A stretch of 64,000 bases of DNA from Oscillibacter hominis (GCF_014334055.1 NZ_CP060490.1:2604001-2668000), one strand, 5' to 3'; counted from the stretch's first letter, positions 46,010 to 55,005 are shown. Translations and numbers: made by a program. Notes: generated by a model not told the origin, from the sequence alone.

Positions 46010-46848
46010 TGAACCTGCTCCCCCTTTACCAAAAACAATATGATCTCTTCGATGCCGGCCTTCTCCACGGGAATGGCGGAGGAGACCAGGTCCCGGCGCA
46101 CCAGGGTCTTGGTGCCGTATTTGCCCTTCTGGCGTCCCGCCACCGCTTCCTCCGGCAGCTCCAGCTCGCCCTGGACAATGCCGTAGGTCTCAAGAAGCCG
46201 GTCCTTTTCCTCGCAGAGCAGCAGCTTTCCCTGGTGGAGAAAGGCGATGTAGTCGCAGATCTTCTCCAAATCGCTGATGATATGGGAGGAAATCAGGATG
46301 GAGTGATCCTCCTCCCGGGTGAATTCCGCGAAGAGGTCTAAAATCTCGTCCCTGACAATGGGGTCCAGGCCGCTGGTGGCCTCGTCCAGGATCAAAAGCC
46401 TGGGGTGGTGGGAGAGGGCCACGGCGATGGCCAGCTTCATGGTCATGCCGCGGGAGAAGTCCTTGAAGGCTTTTTTCTCCGGCAGCTCAAAGCGCTGGAT
46501 GTACTGGAAGTAAAGGGCTTCATCCCAGCGCCGGTAGGTGTCCTTCATAATGGTGTTGACCTGCCGGACGGTGATGAGTTCGGGGAAGTGGGCCTCGTCC
46601 AGCACCACGCCGATGTCATCCTTCACCGACAGAAACTCACGGCTGCGGTTGTCTACGCCCAGCACCTGGATTTCGCCGCTGTCCCGTGCCAATGCATTCA
46701 TAATGAGGCGGATGGTGGTGGATTTGCCCGCGCCGTTTTCCCCGATCAATCCCATGATGGTGCCGGCGGGCAGGTCCAGCGACACGTCCTGCAGTGCGAA
46801 GCCCTTAAAGGTGCGGCTGACGCCCCGCAGCTCCAAAGCGTTTTCCAT
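46006..46848 (-). CDS. ABC transporter ATP-binding protein (YtrB/CcmA type)
   Basis: 280 residues from ATG 46848 (MENALELRGVSRTFKG), GGAGG upstream. Walker A GENGAGKSTT, DFSRGMTMKLAIAVALSHHP (variant signature, SRGM in place of SGGQ), Walker B LLILDEATSGLDP and ISSHIISDLEKICDY. The SRGM signature is common in GntR-linked ABC exporters. Starts 2 bp after the gntR stop region. Confidence 0.93.
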   Translation of the reverse strand: MENALELRGVSRTFKGFALQDVSLDLPAGTIMGLIGENGAGKSTTIRLIMNALARDSGEIQVLGVDNRSREFLSVKDDIGVVLDEAHFPELITVRQVNTIMKDTYRRWDEALYFQYIQRFELPEKKAFKDFSRGMTMKLAIAVALSHHPRLLILDEATSGLDPIVRDEILDLFAEFTREEDHSILISSHIISDLEKICDYIAFLHQGKLLLCEEKDRLLETYGIVQGELELPEEAVAGRQKGKYGTKTLVRRDLVSSAIPVEKAGIEEIILFLVKGEQVQ

Positions 46849-46850
46849 GA

Positions 46851-47225
46851 TTAGTCCTCCTTCAGTAGGATCCGGAGCATCTCTTCTAACTCCGAATGGT
46901 TGAGATTGCATGCGGCGGCCAGCTCCACTGCCCGTTGCAGGCAGGATTCGATCTGCTTGAGGTGCTCCTCCCGGATCAGCTCCGTATTCCGTTCCGCCAC
47001 AAAGCTGCCCTTGCCGGCAACGGTGTACAAAAACCCCTCGTTCTCCAGTTCATCATAGGCCCGCTTGGTGGTAATGACGGAAATACGCAGGTCCTTTGCC
47101 AAGGACCGGATGGAGGGCAGCGCCTCGCCGGGGGTGAGATCGCCGGAGATGATGTTGGCTTTGATCTGGGTGTAAATCTGATCGTAAATGGGCTGGCCGG
47201 AGGCATTGCTGATGTAAAGCTTCAA
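46851..47225 (-). CDS. GntR-family regulator, YtrA subfamily
   Basis: 124 residues starting at TTG 47225 (AAAGGAGG 7 bp upstream), reading LKLYISNASGQPIYDQIYTQIKANIISG. The winged helix is LPSIRSLAKDLRISVITTKRAYDELENEGFLYTVAGKGSFVA. The short C-terminus without a ligand domain is diagnostic of YtrA repressors, which control adjacent ABC exporters often induced by wall-active agents. Very likely represses its own operon through the palindrome at 47248-47278. Confidence 0.93.
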   Translation of the reverse strand: MKLYISNASGQPIYDQIYTQIKANIISGDLTPGEALPSIRSLAKDLRISVITTKRAYDELENEGFLYTVAGKGSFVAERNTELIREEHLKQIESCLQRAVELAAACNLNHSELEEMLRILLKED

Positions 47226-47247
47226 CTGGACGCCTCCTTTGTTTTAC

Positions 47248-47286
47248 TGTTCATATACAGTATACACAGTATGAACAGAATGTCAA
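47248..47286 (-). promoter_or_regulatory. Promoter with overlapping GntR operator
   Basis: Minus-strand TTGACA (47286-47281), 16-bp spacer, TATACT (47264-47259). A perfect 9-bp inverted repeat CTGTTCATA (47248-47256)/TATGAACAG (47270-47278), 13-bp spacing, covers the -10 and the spacer, so bound repressor would exclude RNA polymerase. Confidence 0.85.
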
Positions 47287-47295
47287 GTTGTTTGC

Positions 47296-47328
47296 AAAAA
47301 AAATCCGCGGCCATTTTTGGCCGCGGAA
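47296..47328 (-). terminator. Terminator of the ktr operon
   Basis: CCGCGGCC (47305-47312) pairs with GGCCGCGG (47319-47326); on the minus strand an eight-T run follows. Located just upstream of the gntR promoter. Confidence 0.9.
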
Positions 47329-47343
47329 AGGTAGAAGCGCTTG

Positions 47344-48000
47344 TCAGCGGGAGGAACCGCTTGTCAGCCGGAGCACGTCCTCCTTGCCGCCGCACAGCAG
47401 CAGGTGCTCCTGGGCGGTAAAGGGCCGGTCGGCGTTGGTGATGGGGGTGACGCGTCCGTTTTCCCTGACGCCGATGACGTTGACGCTGTGGCGGCTGCGG
47501 ATGTCCAGGTCCTTCAGGGTCTTGCCCACCCAGGAGGAGGGAACCTCCAGCTCAAAGAGCGCGTATTCCTCCGAGAGCTCAATATAGTCGAAGGCATGGG
47601 CCACGCTGAAGCGGACGGCGGCCCGCTTGGCCATGTCCCGTTCCGGGTAGACCACCTCGTCCGCGCCGATCTTGCGCAGGAATTTTGCGTGGATGTCCCG
47701 GTTGGCCTTGGCCACCACATACGGCGCGCCCAGGTCCTTAAGCAAAGAGGTGATCTCCAGGGAGGACTGAAAATCGTCGGAGATGCAGACGAAGCACACG
47801 TCGAAATTCCGCACACCCAACGAGCGGAGGATGGACTCGTCCATACAGTCCCCGATTTGGGCCCGGGTGACCAGCGGGGCGATCTGCTCGATGACGGCGT
47901 CGTCCTTGTCCACCACCAGGACTTCGTTGCCAAGCTCTGTAAGCTTGAGGGCCAGATTGCTGCCGAAGCGGCCCAGGCCGATGACCAGCATGGAACGCAT
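47344..48000 (-). CDS. ktrA: Potassium uptake regulatory subunit (KtrA/TrkA type)
   Basis: 218 residues from ATG 48000 (MRSMLVIGLGRFGSNLALKL), GGAAGGAG upstream. RCK_N Rossmann domain with GLGRFGSNLA, VVDKDDAVIEQIA and GDCMDESILRSLGV; TrkA_C domain from about 135. Binds nucleotide (and in homologues c-di-AMP at the C domain) to gate the membrane subunit encoded directly upstream. The gap to ktrB is 17 bp. Confidence 0.93.
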   Translation of the reverse strand: MRSMLVIGLGRFGSNLALKLTELGNEVLVVDKDDAVIEQIAPLVTRAQIGDCMDESILRSLGVRNFDVCFVCISDDFQSSLEITSLLKDLGAPYVVAKANRDIHAKFLRKIGADEVVYPERDMAKRAAVRFSVAHAFDYIELSEEYALFELEVPSSWVGKTLKDLDIRSRHSVNVIGVRENGRVTPITNADRPFTAQEHLLLCGGKEDVLRLTSGSSR

Positions 48001-48017
48001 TGTATCAGCTCCTTCCA

Positions 48018-49352
48018 TTAACCGATGATGATTTTTTCCACAGGGTTGCGCAGCCGCCGCTCCTGCCGCTCGGTGATGGTCATGAAGACCGTCAGGCTGC
48101 CGATCCGCCCGGCGAACATCAGCAGGATCAGCACCAGCCGGGAAGCGGGGGCCAGCATCCGGGTGATGCCGGTGGAGAGTCCGACGGTGCCGATGGCGGA
48201 AAAGCATTCGAAGAGGATGGAGTGGATGGGCAGGTTCTGGCCCAGGGAGACCAGAAAACAGCCTGTGACTGCAAGAAACAGGTACCATGTCACAGAGCAG
48301 AAGGCCTTTTTCACCTGGAGGGGGTCCACCCGCCGGTCCAGCAGGTCCGTGTCGGAGGAGCCCCGCATGTGGGCTGCCACCGCGCAGCCCAGTACCACAA
48401 AGGTGGTGACCTTGATGCCGCCGCCGGTAGAGCCGGGCGCCGCACCGATGAACATGAAGAGCACCGTCAGCAGGAACCCGCTTGGGGAGAGGGCATCCAT
48501 GTCCACCGTGTTGAATCCGGCGGTGCGGGGAGAGATGGAGAGAAAAAGGGCGCGCAGCAGCTGCTGGCCGAAGGGGAGGCCCGCAAGAACGCCCCGGCGC
48601 TCCGTCAGATAGAAGAGGAGCGTGCCGAACAGGATCAGCACGGCGGTGGTCAGCAGGACCACCCGGGCGTGAAAGGAGTACCTGCGCACCCGAAGCCCGT
48701 GCTGCAGGATGTCCTCCCAGACGATGAAGCCGATGCCGCCGATGACGATGAGGGCGCAGACGGTCAGGTTCACCACCGCGTCGCCGGCAAAGGGGGAAAG
48801 GGAGGCATAGGGGGAAAACCGGCCCATCAGGTCAAAGCCCGCGTTGCAAAAGGCGGAGACGGAGTGGAAGAGCGCGTACCAGAGCCCCTGGGCCGGGCCG
48901 AAGGCCGGGACAAACCGGGTCATCAGCAAAAGCGTGCCCAACAGCTCCACCAAAAAGGTGCCGTAGAGTACATGCTTCACCAGCCGCACCACGCCGCTCA
49001 GCTGCTGGGAGCTCAGGGCCTCCATCAGGAAGGCGCGCTCCTTCAGGCCGATCCGCCGTCGGAGGATCAGCGGGAAAAACAGCGCCAGGGACATAAAGCC
49101 CAGCCCGCCCACCTGGATGAGCAGGAGAATCACAGCCTGGCCCAGAGAGGTGAACTGGGTCCAGGTGTCGAAGACCACCAAGCCTGTGACGCAGGTGGCG
49201 GAGGCGGCGGTGAACAGCGCGTCGAAAAAGGGAATCCCCGTTCCGCTGCGGCTGCAAACGGGCAGCATCAGGATCAGGGCGCCAAGCAGGATGATGGCGG
49301 CAAAGCCCAGTGACAGCGTTCGGGTGGCGGTGAACTTCAGTTTTCTGTGCAG
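48018..49352 (-). CDS. ktrB: Potassium uptake membrane subunit (KtrB/TrkH type), probable non-AUG start
   Basis: About 444 residues. The first ATG (49268) would cut off most of helix one; upstream codons continue in frame as HRKLKFTATRTLSLGFAAIILLGALIL, a normal TrkH N-terminus, back to a CTG at 49352 that follows AAGGAGG by 7-8 bp (an ATT at 49358 is also possible). Four selectivity-filter segments are visible, e.g. ALFTAASATCVTGLVVFDT, HSVSAFCNAGFDLMG, LSISPRTAGFNTVDMDAL and ECFSAIGTVGLSTGIT. Forms the potassium channel with KtrA. Confidence 0.9.
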   Translation of the reverse strand: MHRKLKFTATRTLSLGFAAIILLGALILMLPVCSRSGTGIPFFDALFTAASATCVTGLVVFDTWTQFTSLGQAVILLLIQVGGLGFMSLALFFPLILRRRIGLKERAFLMEALSSQQLSGVVRLVKHVLYGTFLVELLGTLLLMTRFVPAFGPAQGLWYALFHSVSAFCNAGFDLMGRFSPYASLSPFAGDAVVNLTVCALIVIGGIGFIVWEDILQHGLRVRRYSFHARVVLLTTAVLILFGTLLFYLTERRGVLAGLPFGQQLLRALFLSISPRTAGFNTVDMDALSPSGFLLTVLFMFIGAAPGSTGGGIKVTTFVVLGCAVAAHMRGSSDTDLLDRRVDPLQVKKAFCSVTWYLFLAVTGCFLVSLGQNLPIHSILFECFSAIGTVGLSTGITRMLAPASRLVLILLMFAGRIGSLTVFMTITERQERRLRNPVEKIIIG

Positions 49353-49419
49353 TGGAATCCCTCCTTACAGCGGATGAGAGATGAGGATAGCATGCGCCGT
49401 TTTTCAAAAAAGAAACCGC

Positions 49420-50277
49420 TCAGCCCTCCAGGGCGCGGAACCCCTCGCCGTGGACCTCCGCCGCGTTGACCACGAACAAAAAGGCGTGGGGATCGGTCTG
49501 CTTGATCAGCCGCAGGGTCTGGGCCAGGGCGCTGCGGCGGGTAACGGTCATCAGGACAGTCTTGTCCTGGCCGCTGTAGCCGCCCTTGGCGGGAACCACG
49601 GTCACTCCCCGGTCCAACTGGGCGTTGAGGGCCGCGGTCATGGTGGCACCCATGTCCGTAATAATATAGACGACCTTGGCGAAGTTCACACCCTCCATCA
49701 CGCTGTCGATGACCTTGGAGCACACAAAAATGGTGACGCCGGAATAGAGGGCCACCTCCAGGTCCCTGAAGATCAGCACGGCGAACACCACCACGGAGGC
49801 GTCGATGCACATCATCAGCATGCCCAGGGGCAGATTGGGGAATTTCTTCTGCAGCATCAGCGTGAGAAGGTCCGTCCCGCCGGAACTGAGGCCCCGCAGG
49901 AAGAGGGCCCCTATGCCGCCGCCGATCATTGCGCCGCCCAATACTGCCGACAGAAGCATATTATTGGTATAGACCGGCAGCAGCGGCGTGAGCACGTCGA
50001 TGAACACGGAGCAGAGCACCGTAGCCACCAGTGTTTTGGCAAGGGGCTTCCAGCCTAACACAATCACTCCGGCGACGACCAGCGGCGCGTTCAAAATGAG
50101 GGCCAGCACGCCGATGGACAGCGGCAGCAGCTGGGCCAGGGCGGTGGCCAGGCCGGAGACGCCGCCGGGTGCTATGTTGTTGGGGATGGTGAATATGACA
50201 AGTCCGGCATCCAACAGCATAGAGCCGCCTAAGATCGCCGCAGTATCATATACAGCCTGACGCGTTTTTTCATTCAT
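49420..50277 (-). CDS. YitT-family membrane protein (DUF2179 C-terminus)
   Basis: 285 residues: about five to six membrane helices (AAILGGSMLLDAGLVIF, LSIGVLALILNAPLVVAG, TLVATVLCSVFIDVLTPL, MLLSAVLGGAMIGGGIGAL) with the conserved NNIAPGGVSG and LRGLSSGGTDLLTLML segments, then a C-terminal DUF2179 domain (ITDMGATMTAALNAQLDRGVT). Widespread in Firmicutes, function unknown. Transcribed divergently from the nucleoside phosphorylase gene at 50397. Confidence 0.92.
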   Translation of the reverse strand: MNEKTRQAVYDTAAILGGSMLLDAGLVIFTIPNNIAPGGVSGLATALAQLLPLSIGVLALILNAPLVVAGVIVLGWKPLAKTLVATVLCSVFIDVLTPLLPVYTNNMLLSAVLGGAMIGGGIGALFLRGLSSGGTDLLTLMLQKKFPNLPLGMLMMCIDASVVVFAVLIFRDLEVALYSGVTIFVCSKVIDSVMEGVNFAKVVYIITDMGATMTAALNAQLDRGVTVVPAKGGYSGQDKTVLMTVTRRSALAQTLRLIKQTDPHAFLFVVNAAEVHGEGFRALEG

Positions 50278-50339
50278 TTCTGACCACTCCTTCTATAGTA
50301 TGCCCGGGCGGCGGCCCGGCTGTGGAGAAAAGCCGCGGA

Positions 50340-50368
50340 TTGACAGGGTACGGCCGGCCTTCTATAAT
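50340..50368 (+). promoter_or_regulatory. Promoter of the nucleoside phosphorylase gene
   Basis: TTGACA 50340-50345, 17-bp spacer, TATAAT 50363-50368: full consensus at both hexamers. Confidence 0.9.
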
Positions 50369-50396
50369 GAAGAGACAAAATAAAGGAGGAAACTCG

Positions 50397-51215
50397 ATGA
50401 AAACGCTTTCCGCAGCGGATATCGGCCATGTTGACCAAAACGCGCCGGCAAAGGTGCCCGGCTATATTCTGATCCCCGGCGACCCCAATCGGGTAGAGCG
50501 GATGGCCGCCCAGTGGGACGAGGGGGCGGAGGTCTTTACCCTGGCCCGGCAGCAGAAGGGCGCCCACGGTACCTACCACGGCGTGCCCATCGGCGCTTAC
50601 TCCACCGGCATGGGAGGGCCCAGCACGGAGCTTGCCATGATGGACCTCTTCCGCTGGGGCGCCCACACGCTGATCCGCGTGGGGACCACCGGCGCCATCC
50701 AGGAGGGCATCCAGGTGGGCGACATCATCATCAACGACTCCAACGTCCGGCTGGACGGGGCCGCCAACCTCTACGTCCGGGATGAGTACCCCGCCTCCGC
50801 CTCTTATGAAGTGGTGCTGGCCCTGATTCAGGCTTGTGAAAACCTGGGCCTTCGCTACCATGTGGGCACCGGCTGCACCAGCGGATCATTCTATGCCGGC
50901 CAGTGCCGCCCGGCGTACAACGGCTTCTACCCCTCCTGGTGCGACAGCATGTTTGCGGACATGCGCGCCGCCGGGGTGCTGAACTTTGAGATGGAGGGCG
51001 CCACCGTCACTACCCTCAGCCGCCTGTTCGGCAAGCGCTCGGGCATGTGCGCCACGGTGGTCTCCCACCGCCTCACCGGCGAGTGGAAGGAGGATCCGGA
51101 GGCAGAGAAGTCCGCCTGCCTTGCCGGGGCCGAGGCGGTCCGCATCCTGACGGAGTGGGACCGGGCCAAGGCGGAGTCCGGGAAGCGCTACTATTTTCCC
51201 GGTTTAACGAAATGA
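50397..51215 (+). CDS. Nucleoside phosphorylase (uridine phosphorylase-like)
   Basis: 272 residues from ATG 50397 (MKTLSAADIGHVDQNAP), AAAGGAGG upstream. PNP/UDP-family motifs: YILIPGDPNRVERMA (phosphate loop), STGMGGPSTELAMMDL, IRVGTTGAIQEGIQVGD and LNFEMEGATVTTLSRLF (ribose-binding Glu-Met-Glu). The FEMEG pattern and GTTGA favour uridine over purine nucleosides. Convergent with the purine phosphorylase, so both salvage enzymes lie together. Confidence 0.9.
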   Translation: MKTLSAADIGHVDQNAPAKVPGYILIPGDPNRVERMAAQWDEGAEVFTLARQQKGAHGTYHGVPIGAYSTGMGGPSTELAMMDLFRWGAHTLIRVGTTGAIQEGIQVGDIIINDSNVRLDGAANLYVRDEYPASASYEVVLALIQACENLGLRYHVGTGCTSGSFYAGQCRPAYNGFYPSWCDSMFADMRAAGVLNFEMEGATVTTLSRLFGKRSGMCATVVSHRLTGEWKEDPEAEKSACLAGAEAVRILTEWDRAKAESGKRYYFPGLTK

Positions 51216-51219
51216 TGTG

Positions 51220-51250
51220 AAAAAGCAGCCGCCCGAGGGCGGCTGCTTTT
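51220..51250. terminator. Bidirectional terminator between the phosphorylase genes
   Basis: AAAAGCAGCCGCC/GGCGGCTGCTTTT, CGAG loop, A/T-rich at both ends. Confidence 0.9.
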
Positions 51251-51251
51251 G

Positions 51252-52073
51252 TTACAGGGCTTCTATGATCTTCTTCACATAAGCGCTGAATTTTGGCGCC
51301 GCAGCCATGGCGGCCGCCTCAACCTCTTCGGAGCTGAGCCGCTGGGGAAGGACGCCGGCCGCCATGTTGGTGACCACCGACATGGCCAGCAGCGGCATGG
51401 AGCAGTGGGCGGCGGTCAGCGCCTCGGTGACGGTGGACATGCCCACCACATCGCCGCCCAAAAGGCGCACCGCCCGGATCTCCGCCGGCGTTTCAAACTG
51501 AGGGCCGGTGTAGAAGAAGTAGACGCCCTCGTGAACGGTAAGGCCGGAGCCCTCGGCACAGCGCAGGGCCAGCTGCCGCAGTTCCGGGGTGTACATCTCG
51601 GAGGTGTCGAAAAACCGGGGCCCGAACTCATCCAGATTGGGTCCCCGCAGTGGGCTTGCCCCGGTGAATTTGATGTGGTCTTTCAAAAGCATGATGTCGC
51701 CGGGCTTGTAGCCGGTGTTGACGGCCCCGGCGGCGTTGGTGAGGATGGTGGTTTTGGCGCCAAGGAGCTTGAACACCCGGACCGGCAGCGCCAACTGCTC
51801 AAAGGCGTAGCCCTCATAGGAGTGGAAGCGGCCCGACATGCAGACCACCCGCTTTCCGGCCACGGTTCCAAAAATCAGCTTTCCGGCGTGGCCTGGGGCG
51901 GTGGAGCGGAGGAAGTGGGGGATGTCAGCATACTCCACACAGGCGCTGTGTTCGATCTCCTGGGCGAAAGGCCCCAAGGAGGTGCCCAGAATCAAGGCAA
52001 CCTCCGGCGCGAAGGCGATCTTTTCTTTTAAAAACGCTGCAATCTCCTGGTACTCCCCGTAGGTATAGGGCAT
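51252..52073 (-). CDS. punA: Purine-nucleoside phosphorylase (trimeric class)
   Basis: 273 residues. ILGTSLGPFAQEIE, GHAGKLIFGTVAGKRVVCMSGRFHSYEG, TILTNAAGAVNTGYKPGD and GPQFETPAEIRAVRLLGGDVVGMSTVTEA are the PNP_MTAP family 2 signatures, including the Glu and the Met of the nucleoside site. Splits inosine and guanosine. The promoter, on the minus strand, is TTGACA (52154-52149)/TTAAAG (52131-52126), 17-bp spacer, and lies immediately left of the inverted repeat described at 52186. Confidence 0.94.
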   Translation of the reverse strand: MPYTYGEYQEIAAFLKEKIAFAPEVALILGTSLGPFAQEIEHSACVEYADIPHFLRSTAPGHAGKLIFGTVAGKRVVCMSGRFHSYEGYAFEQLALPVRVFKLLGAKTTILTNAAGAVNTGYKPGDIMLLKDHIKFTGASPLRGPNLDEFGPRFFDTSEMYTPELRQLALRCAEGSGLTVHEGVYFFYTGPQFETPAEIRAVRLLGGDVVGMSTVTEALTAAHCSMPLLAMSVVTNMAAGVLPQRLSSEEVEAAAMAAAPKFSAYVKKIIEAL

Positions 52074-52185
52074 CTTTGCCTCGCCTCCTCAAGCTTGCGG
52101 CCATTGCCGGAAGAAATTGAATTCACTTTAACATAAAAGGAGTGGTTCTGTCAATGCGCCCCCCTTTAATAAGGTACCGCGGCCG

Positions 52186-52243
52186 CCTGCTGCCGGCCAA
52201 CTGTATGAACCGCTGTGTTACAGTTATGTTACAAGTGGGTGAA
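52186..52243 (+). repeat. 58-bp inverted repeat, left copy (candidate recombination site)
   Basis: Matches the reverse complement of 56749-56806 over 58 bp with a single mismatch (52210). It contains a 27-bp dyad: AACTGTA (52199-52205) and TACAGTT (52219-52225) around a 13-bp centre that carries the mismatch, plus a direct repeat TGTTACAG/TGTTACAA. It ends 5 bp upstream of the -35 of the first SLH gene. Size and dyad are in the range of serine-recombinase sites. Confidence 0.85.
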
Positions 52244-52248
52244 ATCGC

Positions 52249-52277
52249 TTTACAAACAAAAATGATTCCTGTAAGAT
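52249..52277 (+). promoter_or_regulatory. Promoter of SLH gene 1
   Basis: TTTACA 52249-52254, 17-bp spacer, TAAGAT 52272-52277. The same sequence recurs before SLH gene 2. A 5' UTR of about 140 nt follows with hairpins (CACGG/CCGTG; CCGG/CCGG), suggesting a long-lived S-layer mRNA. Confidence 0.65.
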
Positions 52278-52426
52278 ACGACGTGAACAGAGGGGAAACC
52301 GACCCGTGGGCCCGGCACAGATACAGGACCGGCATGCCACGGTATGTGTGCCGTGTCAAAGATGGGGCGGCGATCCGGATGTTCTAAAATGCCGGTAAAC
52401 CGGTAAATTTTAAAGGAGGAAATCCC

Positions 52427-54973
52427 ATGAAGAAGTTCCTTTCTCTGGCACTTGCTCTGGTGATGGCTCTGTCCCTGTTCACCGTTGCAAGCGCTGCGGA
52501 GTACAGCGACCTCACCGATAAGGATGAGATCACCTACTCCGAGGCTGTTGCCGTGCTGAACAAGCTTGGCATCATCTCCGGCTATGAAGACGGTTCCTTC
52601 AAGCCCACCACCGCTCTGAACCGCGCCCAGGCTGCCAAGATTATGTGCGGCCTGCTGCTGACCCAGGCTACGGCTGACAAGCTGACCGTCAGCGCCGCTC
52701 CTTTCAAGGATGTGTCCGCTGACTACTGGGCCGCCGCCTACATCTCCTACTGCAAGAACGCCGGTATCCTGGACGGCTACAGCGATGGCACCTTCCGTCC
52801 CACCGCTACCCTGACCGGCTATCAGTTCGTGAAGATGCTGCTGACCGCTCTGGGCTACAACTCTCAGACCGAGAAGTTCGTCGGCTCCGGCTGGACCCTG
52901 AACGTTGCCCGTGTCTCCAACGGCATCGGCCTGACCAATGGCAACAGCGAGTTCGGCGGCAACAGCGAGGTCACCCGTGAAGAGGCCTGCCTGTATGCTC
53001 TGAACATGCTGAAGGCCACTGAGGTCACCTATGACGGCACCACTGTTTCCGTCAACACCGGCGACGCTCAGGTCACCGTTGGTTCCCAGAAGGCCTACAA
53101 GGTCGAGAATCTGGGTGATTCCGACGGCAACATCAAGAAGGATAAGTACATGCAGTTTGCTGAGGAGCACTTCGGCGCTCTGAAGCTGACCAGCACCGCT
53201 GCTTCCGATGACTTCGGCCGTCCCGCCAACTCCTGGAGCTATCGCAACGTGACCTTCGGCACCTATGGCAAGCAGCCCACCTTCTCCTACACTGCGGCCG
53301 CTTCCGGCTCTACCGACAGCGCCAAGGTGAAGAACATGGGCCTGAGCGATTACACCGTGAACGATGCCCTTACTGGCGATGGCGATAATGCCGGTCTCCA
53401 GATGAAGGTTACCGTGAATGGTAAGACCACCACTGATACCTATGCAAGCAATACTGCTGCCCTGACCGCTATTGCTAAGCTGACCGGCAACGGCACCAAG
53501 GTTGAGATCTACACCGATGAGGATACTGCTGATCTGATCACCGCCGTTGTGGTTGTCAAGACTGAGATTGCCAAGATCGACCGCATCAGCACTTCCGCTA
53601 AGACTGTCACTCTGGTCAGCAAGGCCACCGATCCCACCTCTTTGGTTAAGGTGGACGAGGACAATGCTTACTACAAGAGCCTGTCCGGCATGAAGGCCGG
53701 CGACTATGTTCTGGTTGTGCCCGTTCTGAACGACGACGGCAAGTATGAGGTTTACTCCGCTGTTGCCGCCACCTCCGATAAGGGCGCTCTGTCCCGCGTT
53801 GCCTACAACAGCTCCAGCGTTGTCAATGGCGTTACCGTCAACGGCACTGCTTACAAGCTGTCTGCCACTGCCGCTCCCATTAAGACTGATGAAGAGGATA
53901 TCAAGGGCGCGTTTGGCGGTTTGAACTCCAGCAGCATCAATGCCAACAAGGACTGCGTGGTCTATCTGGATTCCTATGGCTATGCCATCTACATCGACGA
54001 TGTGTCCGCTTCCACCAACCTGATCCTGGTTGCCGACGTCTATCAGACCTTGGTTGACGGAAAGATGGTCAACATGGTTCAGGGTTACGACATGTCCGGT
54101 AATGCCATCTCTCTGAACGCCGGTACTACGGATCAGGGTGCTAAGGCTCAGACCGTGATGATCTACACCACGGACGGAGCCCCCAACATTGCCGAGTATA
54201 AGCTGACTACTGAGGGTATCAAAGACACCTCGAAAGATACTTATGTGATTGATAGCACGGCCGCCATTGCTTCCAGCGACGTGAGATTTGGGGGCGTTCT
54301 GTATGCTTCCGATGTTCAGTTCATCTATGTGACCGAGAAGACCGACGGCACCATTGAGAAGGTCACTGTGAAGGACGGCGTTCAGAAGGTTTCCAGCGAC
54401 AAGACCCAGAAGATTGCGGTCGTTGACGGTTCCGGTTCCACCGATAAGGTCACTACTGTGATCGTCCTGGCTGAGGATGTGGACGCTGTCGGCGCTTCCG
54501 TGGCTTATGTGTCCGCTATCACCGGCTCCACCAAGCTGGACGGCAAGACCGCTACCATCTACACCCTGTACATTGACGGCGAGAAGGTCGAGGGCGTGAT
54601 TTCCACCAACGGCGTTTCCAAGAACACCTTCGTGACCTACACCGACAAGGGTGACAACGTTTATACCCTGAATACCTATGAGGCTGATGAGAGTGTGAAC
54701 AAGTCCACTGCTGTTGCCGTCAGCACTACGCTGAATAAGAGCGACATCACCGATAACAGAATCATCGCCTTCTCCACGCTGACCGATATGAATGCTGCCA
54801 ACGTCGAGGTCATTGACCTGACCACTGGCAACAACTTCGGTTCTCTGGCTGATCTGTCTGATGAGGACAACGGCTTTAACAGCTATCAGGTCTCCATTGT
54901 CTACAACGGCAACGAGGACAGCAATGCTTTCAAGACCGTCTCCTACATCTTTGTGGAGAAAGCCAACGACTAA
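52427..54973 (+). CDS. SLH-domain surface (S-layer-like) protein 1
   Basis: 848 residues. Signal peptide MKKFLSLALALVMALSLF, cleaved near ASA-AEY (24). Three SLH modules: about 30-80 (YSEAVAVLNKLGIISGYEDGS), 92-140 (FKDVSADYWAAAYISYCKNAG) and 150-200. The rest is a Thr/Ser/Val/Asp-rich beta-type region with repeated short units (DSYGYAIYIDDV, TIYTLYIDGEKVEGV). SLH modules hold such proteins on wall polymers. AAAGGAGG precedes the ATG; T-ending codons are favoured, as in highly expressed genes. Nearly identical to gene 2 over the first ~200 residues, then diverges. Confidence 0.93.
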   Translation: MKKFLSLALALVMALSLFTVASAAEYSDLTDKDEITYSEAVAVLNKLGIISGYEDGSFKPTTALNRAQAAKIMCGLLLTQATADKLTVSAAPFKDVSADYWAAAYISYCKNAGILDGYSDGTFRPTATLTGYQFVKMLLTALGYNSQTEKFVGSGWTLNVARVSNGIGLTNGNSEFGGNSEVTREEACLYALNMLKATEVTYDGTTVSVNTGDAQVTVGSQKAYKVENLGDSDGNIKKDKYMQFAEEHFGALKLTSTAASDDFGRPANSWSYRNVTFGTYGKQPTFSYTAAASGSTDSAKVKNMGLSDYTVNDALTGDGDNAGLQMKVTVNGKTTTDTYASNTAALTAIAKLTGNGTKVEIYTDEDTADLITAVVVVKTEIAKIDRISTSAKTVTLVSKATDPTSLVKVDEDNAYYKSLSGMKAGDYVLVVPVLNDDGKYEVYSAVAATSDKGALSRVAYNSSSVVNGVTVNGTAYKLSATAAPIKTDEEDIKGAFGGLNSSSINANKDCVVYLDSYGYAIYIDDVSASTNLILVADVYQTLVDGKMVNMVQGYDMSGNAISLNAGTTDQGAKAQTVMIYTTDGAPNIAEYKLTTEGIKDTSKDTYVIDSTAAIASSDVRFGGVLYASDVQFIYVTEKTDGTIEKVTVKDGVQKVSSDKTQKIAVVDGSGSTDKVTTVIVLAEDVDAVGASVAYVSAITGSTKLDGKTATIYTLYIDGEKVEGVISTNGVSKNTFVTYTDKGDNVYTLNTYEADESVNKSTAVAVSTTLNKSDITDNRIIAFSTLTDMNAANVEVIDLTTGNNFGSLADLSDEDNGFNSYQVSIVYNGNEDSNAFKTVSYIFVEKAND

Positions 54974-54988
54974 TCTGACTTCAGATTA
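54971..54988 (+). repeat. 18-bp palindrome at the stop codon of SLH gene 1
   Basis: TAATCTGACTTCAGATTA: 8-bp perfect arms, 2-nt centre; the gene's TAA is its first codon. The identical element ends SLH gene 2 at 59865-59882 although the preceding coding sequences differ. Confidence 0.85.
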
Positions 54989-55005
54989 GCACCCAGCACA
55001 ACCCC

